Part shown: positions 1-5,365 of the stretch, one piece after another
Numbering within the stretch: the stretch's first letter is position 1
Layout: each line of letters begins with the position of its first letter
NCBI GenBank assembly: GCA_044425705.1
Contig: JAWXVD010000161.1
Coordinates: forward strand, 1-6,650
Direction: 5' to 3'
Source of the DNA: JAWXVD01 sp044425705
GTDB taxonomy: Bacteria > Bacillota > Clostridia > Lachnospirales > Lachnospiraceae
Length of the DNA stretch: 6,650 nucleotides
The notes under the pieces: generated by a model
Told to the model about the DNA's origin: nothing
Seen by the model: only the letters and a program-made list of their open reading frames with translations
Database searches by the model: none
Program-made: the position numbers and the translations under genes

Positions 1-182
1 CCTATAGCAGAGTAGCCAAGTTCGGCCGGGATAAACGCTGAAGGCATCTAAGCGTGAAGCCCCCCTCAAGATGAGATATCCCAAATAGTAAGACCCCTTG
101 AAGACGACGAGGTAGATAGGACCAAGGTGTAAGCATGGTAACATGTGTAGCTGATGGTTACTAATCGGTCGAGGGCTTATCC
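1..182 (+). rRNA. 23S ribosomal RNA, 3' end (partial)
   Basis: This is the 3'-terminal part of large-subunit rRNA (domain VI); its 5' part lies outside the window. The sequence shows conserved 23S blocks: GGCCGGGATAAACGCTGAA at about 24-42, GGCATCTAAGCGTGAAGCC at 43-61, CCCTCAAGATGAGAT at about 64-78, and the terminal block CTAATCGGTCGAGGGCTTA near 161-179. That last block is the usual end of firmicute 23S genes. The exact mature 3' end is uncertain by a few bases (about 180-184), because it is set by pairing with the 5' end, which is not visible. Neither a 5S rRNA nor a tRNA follows before the terminator at 311-343. Confidence 0.97.
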
Positions 183-310
183 AAAAAGGAACGAAAGTTC
201 CAAGGAATTGGTAAACTCGGAAAGAAACGACTACAATATAGAGATATAGAGTAGGAAAATATAGAGATAATTAGATGAAATTCAGTGTTCGGTTTTGAAG
301 GTATAATGGA
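183..310 (+). other. rRNA operon 3' trailer
   Basis: This is a transcribed spacer between the 23S 3' end and the terminator. It holds a perfect 5-bp hairpin with a GAAA tetraloop (GGAAC 188-192, GTTCC 197-201). A competing pairing (CCAA 200-203 with TTGG 208-211) is also possible. The motif TATAGAG occurs three times (237-243, 245-251, 260-266), and the 11-mer ATATAGAGATA twice (236-246, 259-269). I find no reading frame, no tRNA cloverleaf and no 5S-like sequence. The hairpins may guide processing of precursor 23S rRNA; this is inference. Confidence 0.6.
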
Positions 311-343
311 AAAGCTTTGTCAGTTTATGACAGAGCTTTTTTT
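311..343 (+). terminator. Intrinsic terminator of the rRNA operon
   Basis: An 11-bp stem (311-321 with 329-339, one G-U pair, starting AAAGCTTTG) with a 7-nt loop is followed by a T run through 343. This is a classical Rho-independent terminator and marks the end of the rRNA transcript, so the next gene needs its own promoter. Confidence 0.93.
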
Positions 344-358
344 AGTATATATATATTC

Positions 359-388
359 TAACTTTCAACCTGTGGATAAATAGTTGCA
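359..388 (+). repeat. 30-nt twin element, copy 1
   Basis: This stretch matches 460-489 at 24 of 30 positions without gaps; the shared core is TTCAACCT-TGGA. It lies upstream of the promoter at 418-446, so it is not in that transcript. It can fold weakly: AAC 360-362 with GTT 383-385, T363 with A378, and TC 365-366 with GA 375-376. It may be a regulator binding site, or a copy of the leader hairpin formed by the second element. Confidence 0.5.
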
Positions 389-417
389 GTAGGAATATGA
401 AATCCTATATAAAATGA

Positions 418-446
418 TTGACGGTCTAGCTTCTATTTTATACAAT
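418..446 (+). promoter_or_regulatory. Sigma-A promoter of the Dabb/SIR2 unit
   Basis: A -35 box TTGACG (418-423) and a -10 box TACAAT (441-446) are separated by exactly 17 nt, each differing by one base from consensus. Transcription would begin near 453, giving a leader of about 70 nt before the Dabb start at 525. The rRNA terminator lies just upstream, which fits the need for a new promoter here. Confidence 0.75.
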
Positions 447-455
447 AGAAACTAG
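426..455 (+). promoter_or_regulatory. Operator-like inverted repeat over the -10 box
   Basis: Two 12-nt half sites, CTAGCTTCTATT (426-437) and AATAGAAACTAG (444-455), are inverted copies with a single mismatch and a 6-nt centre. The dyad centre (440.5) sits at the edge of the -10 hexamer, and the repeat spans from the spacer to about the transcription start. A protein bound here would block RNA polymerase, so this looks like a repressor operator (TetR- or MarR-type dyads have this scale). No candidate repressor gene is adjacent, so the regulator is unknown. Confidence 0.6.
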
Positions 456-459
456 TACG

Positions 460-489
460 TAACCTTCAACCTATGGAAGTATAGTTACA
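460..489 (+). repeat. 30-nt twin element, copy 2 (leader hairpin)
   Basis: This is the second copy of the element at 359-388, placed in the predicted 5' leader of the Dabb transcript. It folds as GTAAC (459-463) with GTTAC (484-488) and CTTC (464-467) with GAAG (476-479), with an 8-nt apical loop and a 4-nt bulge TATA (480-483). Between the copies the pair C464-G479 becomes T363-A378, a compensatory change, and T460-A487 becomes T359-G386, a wobble pair. This favours a conserved structure or dyad. I do not recognise it as a known riboswitch. Confidence 0.5.
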
Positions 490-524
490 TTGATATTTGA
501 TTTGAAGAAAGGAACAATTGAAAA

Positions 525-827
525 ATGATTAAACATATTGTAATGTGGAAATTTAAAGAGTGTGATACTGTAGAAGAGAAGATGACAAAAATCAAGAAGT
601 TTGAAGATGGGCTCATGAGCTTAGTAGGTGTTGTAAAAGAGTTGAAAAGTGCAGAATTTCAATATAATATGAATGCTCCTGAAAAAAACTATGATGCTAC
701 ATTGATTAGTGAATTTGAATCAATTGAAGATTTGAATGCATACTTGGTGCATCCAGAACATAAAAAAGTTTCAGCATATTGTCAAGAAATTAGAGTTAGT
801 CGTGCAGCAGTAGATTACGAATTTTAG
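525..827 (+). CDS. Dabb-domain (stress-responsive alpha/beta barrel) protein
   Basis: This encodes a 100-residue protein of the Dabb family (dimeric alpha-beta barrel, 'stress responsive A/B barrel' domain). The family signature is visible: the N-terminal strand MIKHIVMWKF with His4, the central LISEFESIEDLNAYLVHPEHKKV segment (about residues 60-82, shown here only as a landmark), and a C-terminal VDYEF strand. The length is typical of the family, so the gene looks intact. Members are small cytoplasmic ferredoxin-like-fold dimers; most bacterial ones have no known substrate. An AGAAAGGA ribosome site at 506-513 supports the ATG. The gene is first in its unit, behind a promoter with an operator-like dyad, and 27 nt ahead of the SIR2 gene's preferred start, so the two are probably co-expressed. 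The specific function is unknown. Confidence 0.88.
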   Translation: MIKHIVMWKFKECDTVEEKMTKIKKFEDGLMSLVGVVKELKSAEFQYNMNAPEKNYDATLISEFESIEDLNAYLVHPEHKKVSAYCQEIRVSRAAVDYEF

Positions 828-854
828 ATAGTTGATATGAGTGAAAGGAAATTT

Positions 855-1544
855 ATGGTTAATATAAAGGAAGCAATTAGAGATGCAGATATGGTATTAG
901 TAGGAATTGGAGAAGCATTTCGAGTAAAATTAGACATGGAAGAATTTTCTGATGATATGCAAGGAGTTTTAAAAAAGAGAGCTTGTTTACAATCCTGTAA
1001 AGGAAATCAGATAAGCCAAGCTTATGATTCTTTAAGCGAATTATTAATAGACAAAAATTATTTTATTGTTACTCTGTGCAACGATGATTTAATTTTAAAA
1101 TCCTCATTGAAACAGGATAAAATAGTTGCACCATGCGGTACATATAAAAAATTACAGTGTGAAAATGGCTGTGCTCAAACATTACTTCATTTTGATGACG
1201 AAATAGATCTGGAGAGTCAAATATGTGAAGAATGTGGTGGAAAGTTATGTTTTAATTTATTTGAAACACCACATTATAATGAAGCTGGATATTTGCCTAT
1301 GTGGGAAAAATATACAAAATGGATACAAGGCAGTTTAAATAAAAAAATTCTAGTATTAGAACTTGGAGTTGGTTTTGCCTATCCTTCAGTAATTCGATGG
1401 CCTTTTGAAAAAATAGCATTCTTTAATCATAAAGCTAGTTTTTATCGTGTTCATGATTCTTTGTATCAAATTTCAGATGAATTACATGAAAAAGGAATTG
1501 CTATTCAGGAAAATCCAATTCAATTTTTATTAGAACAAGTATAG
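855..1544 (+). CDS. Divergent SIR2-family (sirtuin) protein, SirTM-like
   Basis: This encodes a 229-residue protein that I assign to the SIR2 (NAD-dependent deacylase/ADP-ribosyltransferase) fold. Visible parts are a Rossmann-type start (DADMVLVGIGEAF, residues ~11-23), TLCNDD (~73-78) where sirtuins have TQN-D, a four-Cys zinc site (Cys102, Cys106, Cys124, Cys127) and a late LELGVG strand (~168-173) matching the GTS region. Classical sirtuins have a catalytic His just before the zinc module (HG); here it is Cys94-Gly95. The LELGVG-x-YP-x-VIRWPFE segment resembles macrodomain-linked SirTM enzymes more than classical deacetylases. ATG 855 is preferred over ATG 837 because AAAGGAAA (844-851) sits at proper spacing before it, while 837 has no ribosome site. 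No macrodomain, GcvH-like or lipoate ligase gene is in the window. The substrate and activity are unproven. Fold assignment is fairly sure; reaction type is not. Confidence 0.75.
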   Translation: MVNIKEAIRDADMVLVGIGEAFRVKLDMEEFSDDMQGVLKKRACLQSCKGNQISQAYDSLSELLIDKNYFIVTLCNDDLILKSSLKQDKIVAPCGTYKKLQCENGCAQTLLHFDDEIDLESQICEECGGKLCFNLFETPHYNEAGYLPMWEKYTKWIQGSLNKKILVLELGVGFAYPSVIRWPFEKIAFFNHKASFYRVHDSLYQISDELHEKGIAIQENPIQFLLEQV

Positions 1545-1583
1545 TAATAGCTAGTTATTTGAACATCAAGGGGAGGAATTGAA

Positions 1584-2189
1584 ATGATTGCAATCATAGA
1601 TTACGATGCTGGAAATATTAGAAGTGTTGAAAAAGCTGTACAGGCGTTAGGGGAAATACCTTGTATTACAAGAGATAAAGAAGTCATATTAAAGGCTGAT
1701 AAAGTGATTTTACCAGGAGTAGGTTCTTTTGGTGATGCTATGGAAAAATTACATAGTTATGGTCTGGTTTCTGTTCTCAACACAGTGGTAGAGAAGAAGA
1801 TACCGTTATTGGGAATTTGTCTTGGATTACAATTATTATTTGAACGAAGTGATGAAAGCCCAGGTGTCGAAGGATTAGGGATACTAGAAGGAGAAATTCT
1901 TAGAATACCAGATGCAGAGGGATTGAAGATTCCACACATAGGATGGAATTCACTAAAATATCCAAATAAAGGAAGATTATTTGCAGGATTAAAAGAGGAA
2001 GATTATGTATATTTTGTACATTCTTATTATTTAAAAGCAAAGGATCCATCTATTGTAGTTGCAACCACACATTATAGTACTATGATTCATGCTTCTGTAG
2101 AGAAAGATAATATTTTTGCGTGTCAATTTCATCCTGAAAAAAGTTCGTCGGTAGGATTGACTATATTGCAAAATTTTATTTCATTGTAA
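1584..2189 (+). CDS. hisH: Imidazole glycerol phosphate synthase, glutaminase subunit HisH
   Basis: This is a class I glutamine amidotransferase that hydrolyses glutamine and channels ammonia to HisF, in the fifth step of histidine synthesis. At 201 residues it has the usual full length. It starts with the typical MIAIIDYDAGN, has the oxyanion-region PGVGSFGDAM (44-53), the nucleophile Cys79 in GICLGLQLLFE, PHIGWN, YFVHSYY, and the catalytic pair His183 and Glu185 in CQFHPEKS. All triad residues are present. A very strong ribosome site (AAGGGGAGGA, 1568-1577) precedes the ATG. It lies 39 nt after the SIR2 gene with no terminator between, so it may be read through from the upstream unit; its partner hisF follows after an unusually long 120-nt gap. 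Confidence 0.97.
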   Translation: MIAIIDYDAGNIRSVEKAVQALGEIPCITRDKEVILKADKVILPGVGSFGDAMEKLHSYGLVSVLNTVVEKKIPLLGICLGLQLLFERSDESPGVEGLGILEGEILRIPDAEGLKIPHIGWNSLKYPNKGRLFAGLKEEDYVYFVHSYYLKAKDPSIVVATTHYSTMIHASVEKDNIFACQFHPEKSSSVGLTILQNFISL

Positions 2190-2246
2190 TAAATGAATAT
2201 TTTGTATTTATGTAGGATTGTAGATGATGAGTTTTAGAGTATGGAC

Positions 2247-2258
2247 AATTGTACAATT
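2247..2258 (+). repeat. 12-bp palindrome between hisH and hisF
   Basis: AATTGTACAATT is a perfect palindrome in the 120-nt gap between hisH and hisF. I could not pair it with a convincing promoter: no -35/-10 pair with proper spacing is visible in 2190-2309. It may be a protein site, or a chance palindrome in AT-rich DNA. Confidence 0.25.
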
Positions 2259-2309
2259 ATTCGGCTATAGACGGAATGATTATATATAAATAAAGGTGGA
2301 GGGAATGAA

Positions 2310-3071
2310 ATGCATACAAAAAGAATTATTCCTTGTTTGGATGTACATAATGGAAGAGTAGTAAAAGGTGTTAATTTTGTGAATTTACAAGATGCAGGTG
2401 ATCCAGTTGAAATTGCAGCAGCTTATGATCAAGCAGGAGCAGATGAGGTTGTGTTTTTGGATATTACAGCATCTTCAGATGGACGTGCTACTGTAGTAGA
2501 TATGGTGAGACGAGTGGCAGAAAAGGTATTTATTCCATTTACAGTGGGTGGTGGAATTAGAACGGTGGATGATTTTAGAGAACTTTTGCGGGAAGGTGCA
2601 GATAAAATTTCTATCAATTCATCGGCAATTATGAATCCTAATTTGATTAAGGAAGCGGCAGATAAATTTGGCAGTCAATGTGTAGTAGTAGCAATTGATG
2701 CAAAAAGAAGAGAAGATGGTAGTGGTTGGAATATTTACAAAAATGGTGGACGTGTTGACATGGGTATAGATGCTATAGAATGGGCAAAAAAAGTAGATGC
2801 TTTCGGTGCAGGAGAAATCCTTCTTACTAGTATGGATTGCGATGGTACGAAAGCTGGATATGATATTGCATTGACAAAAGCAATCTCTGAAGCAGTTTCA
2901 ATTCCTGTTATTGCATCAGGTGGTGCTGGAAATTTAGAGCATTTTAAAGATGCACTGACAGATGGAAAAGCAGATGCAGCTTTAGCAGCTTCTTTGTTTC
3001 ATTTCAAAGAGTTAGAAATCAAAGAAGTGAAAGCATATTTAAAAGAGTCGAATATAGCAGTCCGTATGTAA
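2310..3071 (+). CDS. hisF: Imidazole glycerol phosphate synthase, cyclase subunit HisF
   Basis: This is a (beta/alpha)8-barrel enzyme that uses ammonia from HisH to turn PRFAR into imidazole glycerol phosphate and AICAR, so it feeds both histidine and purine synthesis. At 253 residues it is full length. Both catalytic aspartates are present: Asp11 in RIIPCLDVHNGRVVKG and Asp130 in VVVAIDAKR. The two phosphate-binding halves show as TVGGGIRTVDDF (~78-89) and IPVIASGGAGN, with the cyclase signature LLTSMDCDGTKAGYD between. The ATG follows an extended ribosome site (AAAGGTGGAGGG, 2292-2303). Its strong site and the long leader suggest that hisF may be tuned separately from hisH, although both subunits are needed in equal amounts. 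Confidence 0.98.
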   Translation: MHTKRIIPCLDVHNGRVVKGVNFVNLQDAGDPVEIAAAYDQAGADEVVFLDITASSDGRATVVDMVRRVAEKVFIPFTVGGGIRTVDDFRELLREGADKISINSSAIMNPNLIKEAADKFGSQCVVVAIDAKRREDGSGWNIYKNGGRVDMGIDAIEWAKKVDAFGAGEILLTSMDCDGTKAGYDIALTKAISEAVSIPVIASGGAGNLEHFKDALTDGKADAALAASLFHFKELEIKEVKAYLKESNIAVRM

Positions 3072-3098
3072 TTGAAAATTTCGAATGGAGGAATACAT

Positions 3099-3776
3099 AT
3101 GTCAGCAATTACCAATGATTGGTTACCTTCTATGGAAGGTGAATTTAAAAAAGAGTATTATAAAAAATTGTACTCATTTGTGAAAGAGGAATATAAGAAC
3201 GAAGTGATTTATCCTCCAGCAGAAGATATTTTTAATGCGTTTCATTTTACACCATTAAGTGAAGTGAAGGTAATGGTAATAGGACAAGATCCTTATCATA
3301 ATGAAAATCAGGCACATGGACTTAGTTTTTCGGTATTGCCCACACAGCCTGTCATACCTCCATCATTACAAAATATTTATAAAGAGTTGCAAGCAGATTT
3401 AGGATGTCAGATTCCTAATAGTGGATATTTGAAAAAATGGGCTAGTCAAGGGGTATTGATGTTAAATACGGTGCTGACAGTAAGGGCACATGAAGCAAAT
3501 TCTCATCAAGGAAGAGGATGGGAACAGTTTACGGATGCTATTATACAAGCCGTAAATCAACAAGATAGACCAATTGTATATATGTTATGGGGGAGACCAG
3601 CACAATCTAAAATCCCTATGTTGACGAATCCGAAACATTTGATTTTAAAAGCTCCACATCCAAGTCCATTATCAGCTTATCGAGGATTTTTTGGGTGTAA
3701 GCATTTTAGTCAGGCAAATCAATTTTTGTCAGAGAATGGATGTTCACCAATAGATTGGCAGATTGAAAATATATAA
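3099..3776 (+). CDS. ung: Uracil-DNA glycosylase (family 1)
   Basis: This base-excision repair enzyme removes uracil from DNA. The 225-residue product matches the family length, and its catalytic residues fall at the same numbers as in the E. coli enzyme: Asp64 in GQDPYHN (62-68), Asn123 in GVLMLNTVLTV, and His187 in HPSPLSAYRGFFG (187-199), the DNA minor-groove loop. The PPSLQNIYKEL segment (87-97) is also typical. ATG 3099 is chosen because GGAGG (3087-3091) sits 7 nt before it. The frame stays open upstream to a TTG at 3073 beside the hisF stop, but that codon has no ribosome site and would add a non-conserved tail. The 27-nt gap after hisF suggests cotranscription with it. Confidence 0.97.
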   Translation: MSAITNDWLPSMEGEFKKEYYKKLYSFVKEEYKNEVIYPPAEDIFNAFHFTPLSEVKVMVIGQDPYHNENQAHGLSFSVLPTQPVIPPSLQNIYKELQADLGCQIPNSGYLKKWASQGVLMLNTVLTVRAHEANSHQGRGWEQFTDAIIQAVNQQDRPIVYMLWGRPAQSKIPMLTNPKHLILKAPHPSPLSAYRGFFGCKHFSQANQFLSENGCSPIDWQIENI

Positions 3777-3789
3777 AGTACAATAAAGA

Positions 3790-3830
3790 CGTTTAGTACA
3801 TATGAATCGCAAGCGGTATGCCACTAAACG
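3790..3830 (+). other. 41-nt hairpin between ung and the MATE gene
   Basis: Perfect 8-bp arms CGTTTAGT (3790-3797) and ACTAAACG (3823-3830) enclose an inner helix CATAT (3799-3803) with GTATG (3816-3820, one G-U pair) and a 12-nt loop. No T tract follows (the next bases are AATATAATATAGG), so it is a poor intrinsic terminator for ung. It could be an mRNA stability or attenuation structure, or a DNA dyad for a regulator of the MATE gene. Confidence 0.55.
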
Positions 3831-3832
3831 AA

Positions 3833-3838
3833 TATAAT
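3833..3838 (+). promoter_or_regulatory. Possible -10 box for the MATE gene
   Basis: A perfect TATAAT lies 35 nt before the MATE start, directly after the hairpin at 3790-3830. No good -35 box is found 16-19 nt upstream (17-nt spacing gives CAAGCG), so if this is a promoter it is weak or needs an activator binding the dyad. Transcription would start near 3845 and leave a short leader carrying the ribosome site AAGAGGAA (3863-3870). Confidence 0.35.
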
Positions 3839-3872
3839 ATAGGAAGAGTGAAACTTCGGAATAAGAGGAAAA

Positions 3873-5213
3873 ATGAGAAAGAATGTAGATTTATTAAATG
3901 GTTCCATTCCAATTGCTCTTACAAAACTGGCGTTACCGATTATGGCAACGTCTTTTTTGCAGATGGCTTATAATTTAACAGATATGATTTGGATTGGTAG
4001 AGTAGGCAGTGATGCAGTCGCTGCAGTAGGCGTGGCAAGCATGTTTGTTTGGCTATCTAGTGGACTTGTTATGATTGCAAGAATGGGTGGGCAGGTAAAA
4101 GTTGCTCAAAGCTTAGGGGCTGGAAATACAAAGGAAGCTGCTGATTTTGCCAAAACAGCTTTTCAGATTGCTATTTTTTTCGGATTGCTATTCGGCTTTG
4201 GTAGTTTTTTTCTAAATGGTCCATTTATAGACTTTTTTGGAATGGAAAATCAGGATATTGTAAGAGATGCTAGATACTATTTAATCATTACCGGTGGTCT
4301 CATTATTGTAAATTATATAAATCAAATTTTCACAGCAACATGGACTGCATTAGGAAACAGTGGAGTGACTTTGTTAGCTACATTAGTGGGATTATCTATA
4401 AATATCGTGTTGGATCCTATTTTAATTTTCGGTTTAGGTCCTATTCCTAGATTAGGTGTTTTGGGAGCTGCTCTTGCAACAGTTTTAGCACAGATTATAG
4501 TGTGCATTGTATTTGTTATAGTGTCTACAAAAGAAAAAACTGTATTTGGAGCAATGTTAAATTTTAAAAGAATAGATACCTACAAGGTGAAATGTATTGT
4601 AAAGATAGGGTTGCCAGCAGGGGTACAGAGTATGTTATTTACAGGTATTTCTATGATACTTGCCAGGATGATTACAGGTTTCGGAGATGCAGCCATAGCA
4701 GTACAAAAAGTAGGAACACAAATTGAATCAATTTCTTGGATGACTGCAGAAGGATTCGGAACAGCGGTGAATGCTTTGGTGGCACAAAATAAAGGAGCAA
4801 GTCAAGAAGAGCGTGTAGATAAGGGATATCTCAGTGCCATGATGATTATGGGAGCTTGGGGTTTGTTTACCAGTTTAGTACTGATTGTATTTCCACAGCA
4901 ATTATTCCAAATATTTATCACAGAAAGTGAATTAATTCCTTTAGGGGTGGATTATTTGAGGATTTTAGGGATTTCACAATTATTTATGTGCTTAGAATTG
5001 GCTACGGCTGGTGCATTTCAAGGATTGGGTAAAAGCTTCCCACCATCTATTAGTGGAGTGATTCTAACAGGAATTCGTATTCCAATGGCATATTTTTTAT
5101 GTCAGACTGCTTTGGGTTTAAATGGAATTTGGTGGGCTATCACGATTTCTACAATTATGAAAGGAATTGTATTGCCTGTATGGTTTTATAGAGAAAGACA
5201 TTGTAAAAAATAA
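3873..5213 (+). CDS. MATE-family multidrug/toxic compound efflux protein
   Basis: This 446-residue membrane protein is a cation-coupled exporter of the MATE family (NorM/MepA-like branch is likely, given a Gram-positive host). Hydrophobic segments fit 12 membrane helices in two six-helix halves. N-half signatures are LALPIMATSFLQMAYNLTDM (19-38), QSLGAGN (79-85) and ATWTALGNSGVTLLATLVG (155-173), followed by NIVLDPILIFG (177-187) and LGVLGAALATVLAQ (194-207). The C half repeats the pattern with GLPAGVQSM (246-254), GFGTAVNALVAQNKGA (294-309) and FQGLGKS (382-388). The length is normal and no break is seen. The substrate cannot be told from sequence. The gene stands alone between a hairpin and a strong terminator; the TrmB-type regulator just downstream could control it, but nothing proves this. 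Confidence 0.95.
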   Translation: MRKNVDLLNGSIPIALTKLALPIMATSFLQMAYNLTDMIWIGRVGSDAVAAVGVASMFVWLSSGLVMIARMGGQVKVAQSLGAGNTKEAADFAKTAFQIAIFFGLLFGFGSFFLNGPFIDFFGMENQDIVRDARYYLIITGGLIIVNYINQIFTATWTALGNSGVTLLATLVGLSINIVLDPILIFGLGPIPRLGVLGAALATVLAQIIVCIVFVIVSTKEKTVFGAMLNFKRIDTYKVKCIVKIGLPAGVQSMLFTGISMILARMITGFGDAAIAVQKVGTQIESISWMTAEGFGTAVNALVAQNKGASQEERVDKGYLSAMMIMGAWGLFTSLVLIVFPQQLFQIFITESELIPLGVDYLRILGISQLFMCLELATAGAFQGLGKSFPPSISGVILTGIRIPMAYFLCQTALGLNGIWWAITISTIMKGIVLPVWFYRERHCKK

Positions 5214-5217
5214 GAGT

Positions 5218-5278
5218 ACGGTTCGCTTTAGCAGTAATATTTTTACAGCATGAAGCGAACTGTTTTATTTTTTTTATA
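5218..5278 (+). terminator. Intrinsic terminator after the MATE gene
   Basis: An 11-bp stem (5218-5228 with 5253-5263, perfect GTTCGCTT/AAGCGAAC core plus one G-U pair) has a 24-nt loop containing a small inner GTAA/TTAC helix, and is followed by a T-rich run to about 5276. It starts 5 nt after the MATE stop codon and insulates the regulator downstream. Confidence 0.93.
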
Positions 5279-5298
5279 AAGTTAGCAAAAACTAACTT
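5279..5298 (+). promoter_or_regulatory. Inverted repeat touching the -35 box of the regulator promoter
   Basis: AAGTTAG (5279-5285) and CTAACTT (5292-5298) are perfect 7-bp inverted arms with a 6-nt spacer. The right arm ends inside the -35 box, which places it as a possible operator or activator site for the promoter that follows. The gene behind it encodes a DNA-binding protein, so autoregulation is an attractive but untested reading. Confidence 0.45.
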
Positions 5299-5325
5299 GA
5301 CAAATGGTAAAAAAAGAGATATTAT
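5297..5325 (+). promoter_or_regulatory. Consensus sigma-A promoter of the TrmB-type regulator
   Basis: TTGACA (5297-5302, perfect) and TATTAT (5320-5325, one mismatch) are separated by 17 nt. Transcription would begin near 5332, leaving a leader of about 34 nt before the ATG at 5366. It is the best promoter in the window and follows the MATE terminator at once. Confidence 0.88.
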
Positions 5326-5365
5326 AACAGTGTTCCTAAACAGTACTACTAATAAAAGGGAGATT

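Noticed and set aside
302..307. TATAAT hexamer before the rRNA terminator
   Set aside because: There is no -35 box at proper spacing, and the intrinsic terminator starts 4 nt later, so a promoter here would make no useful transcript.
480..485. TATAGT as a second -10 box inside the copy 2 element
   Set aside because: No matching -35 box is found at 16-19 nt; the promoter at 418-446 is far better. A MerR-type arrangement was considered but the spacing and dyad do not fit well.
2230..2253. GTTTTAGAG-like start resembling type II CRISPR repeats
   Set aside because: It occurs once, without spacers, repeats or cas genes; a chance match in AT-rich DNA.
3072..3098. N-terminal extension of Ung upstream of ATG 3099
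   Set aside because: No ribosome site precedes the TTG, while GGAGG sits 7 nt before ATG 3099; with that start the catalytic residues match E. coli numbering.
5297..5365. N-terminal extension of the TrmB-type regulator starting at TTG 5297
   Set aside because: The TTG is the first part of the -35 box of a consensus promoter, so it lies upstream of the mRNA start; the ATG at 5366 has a ribosome site and starts the family domain.
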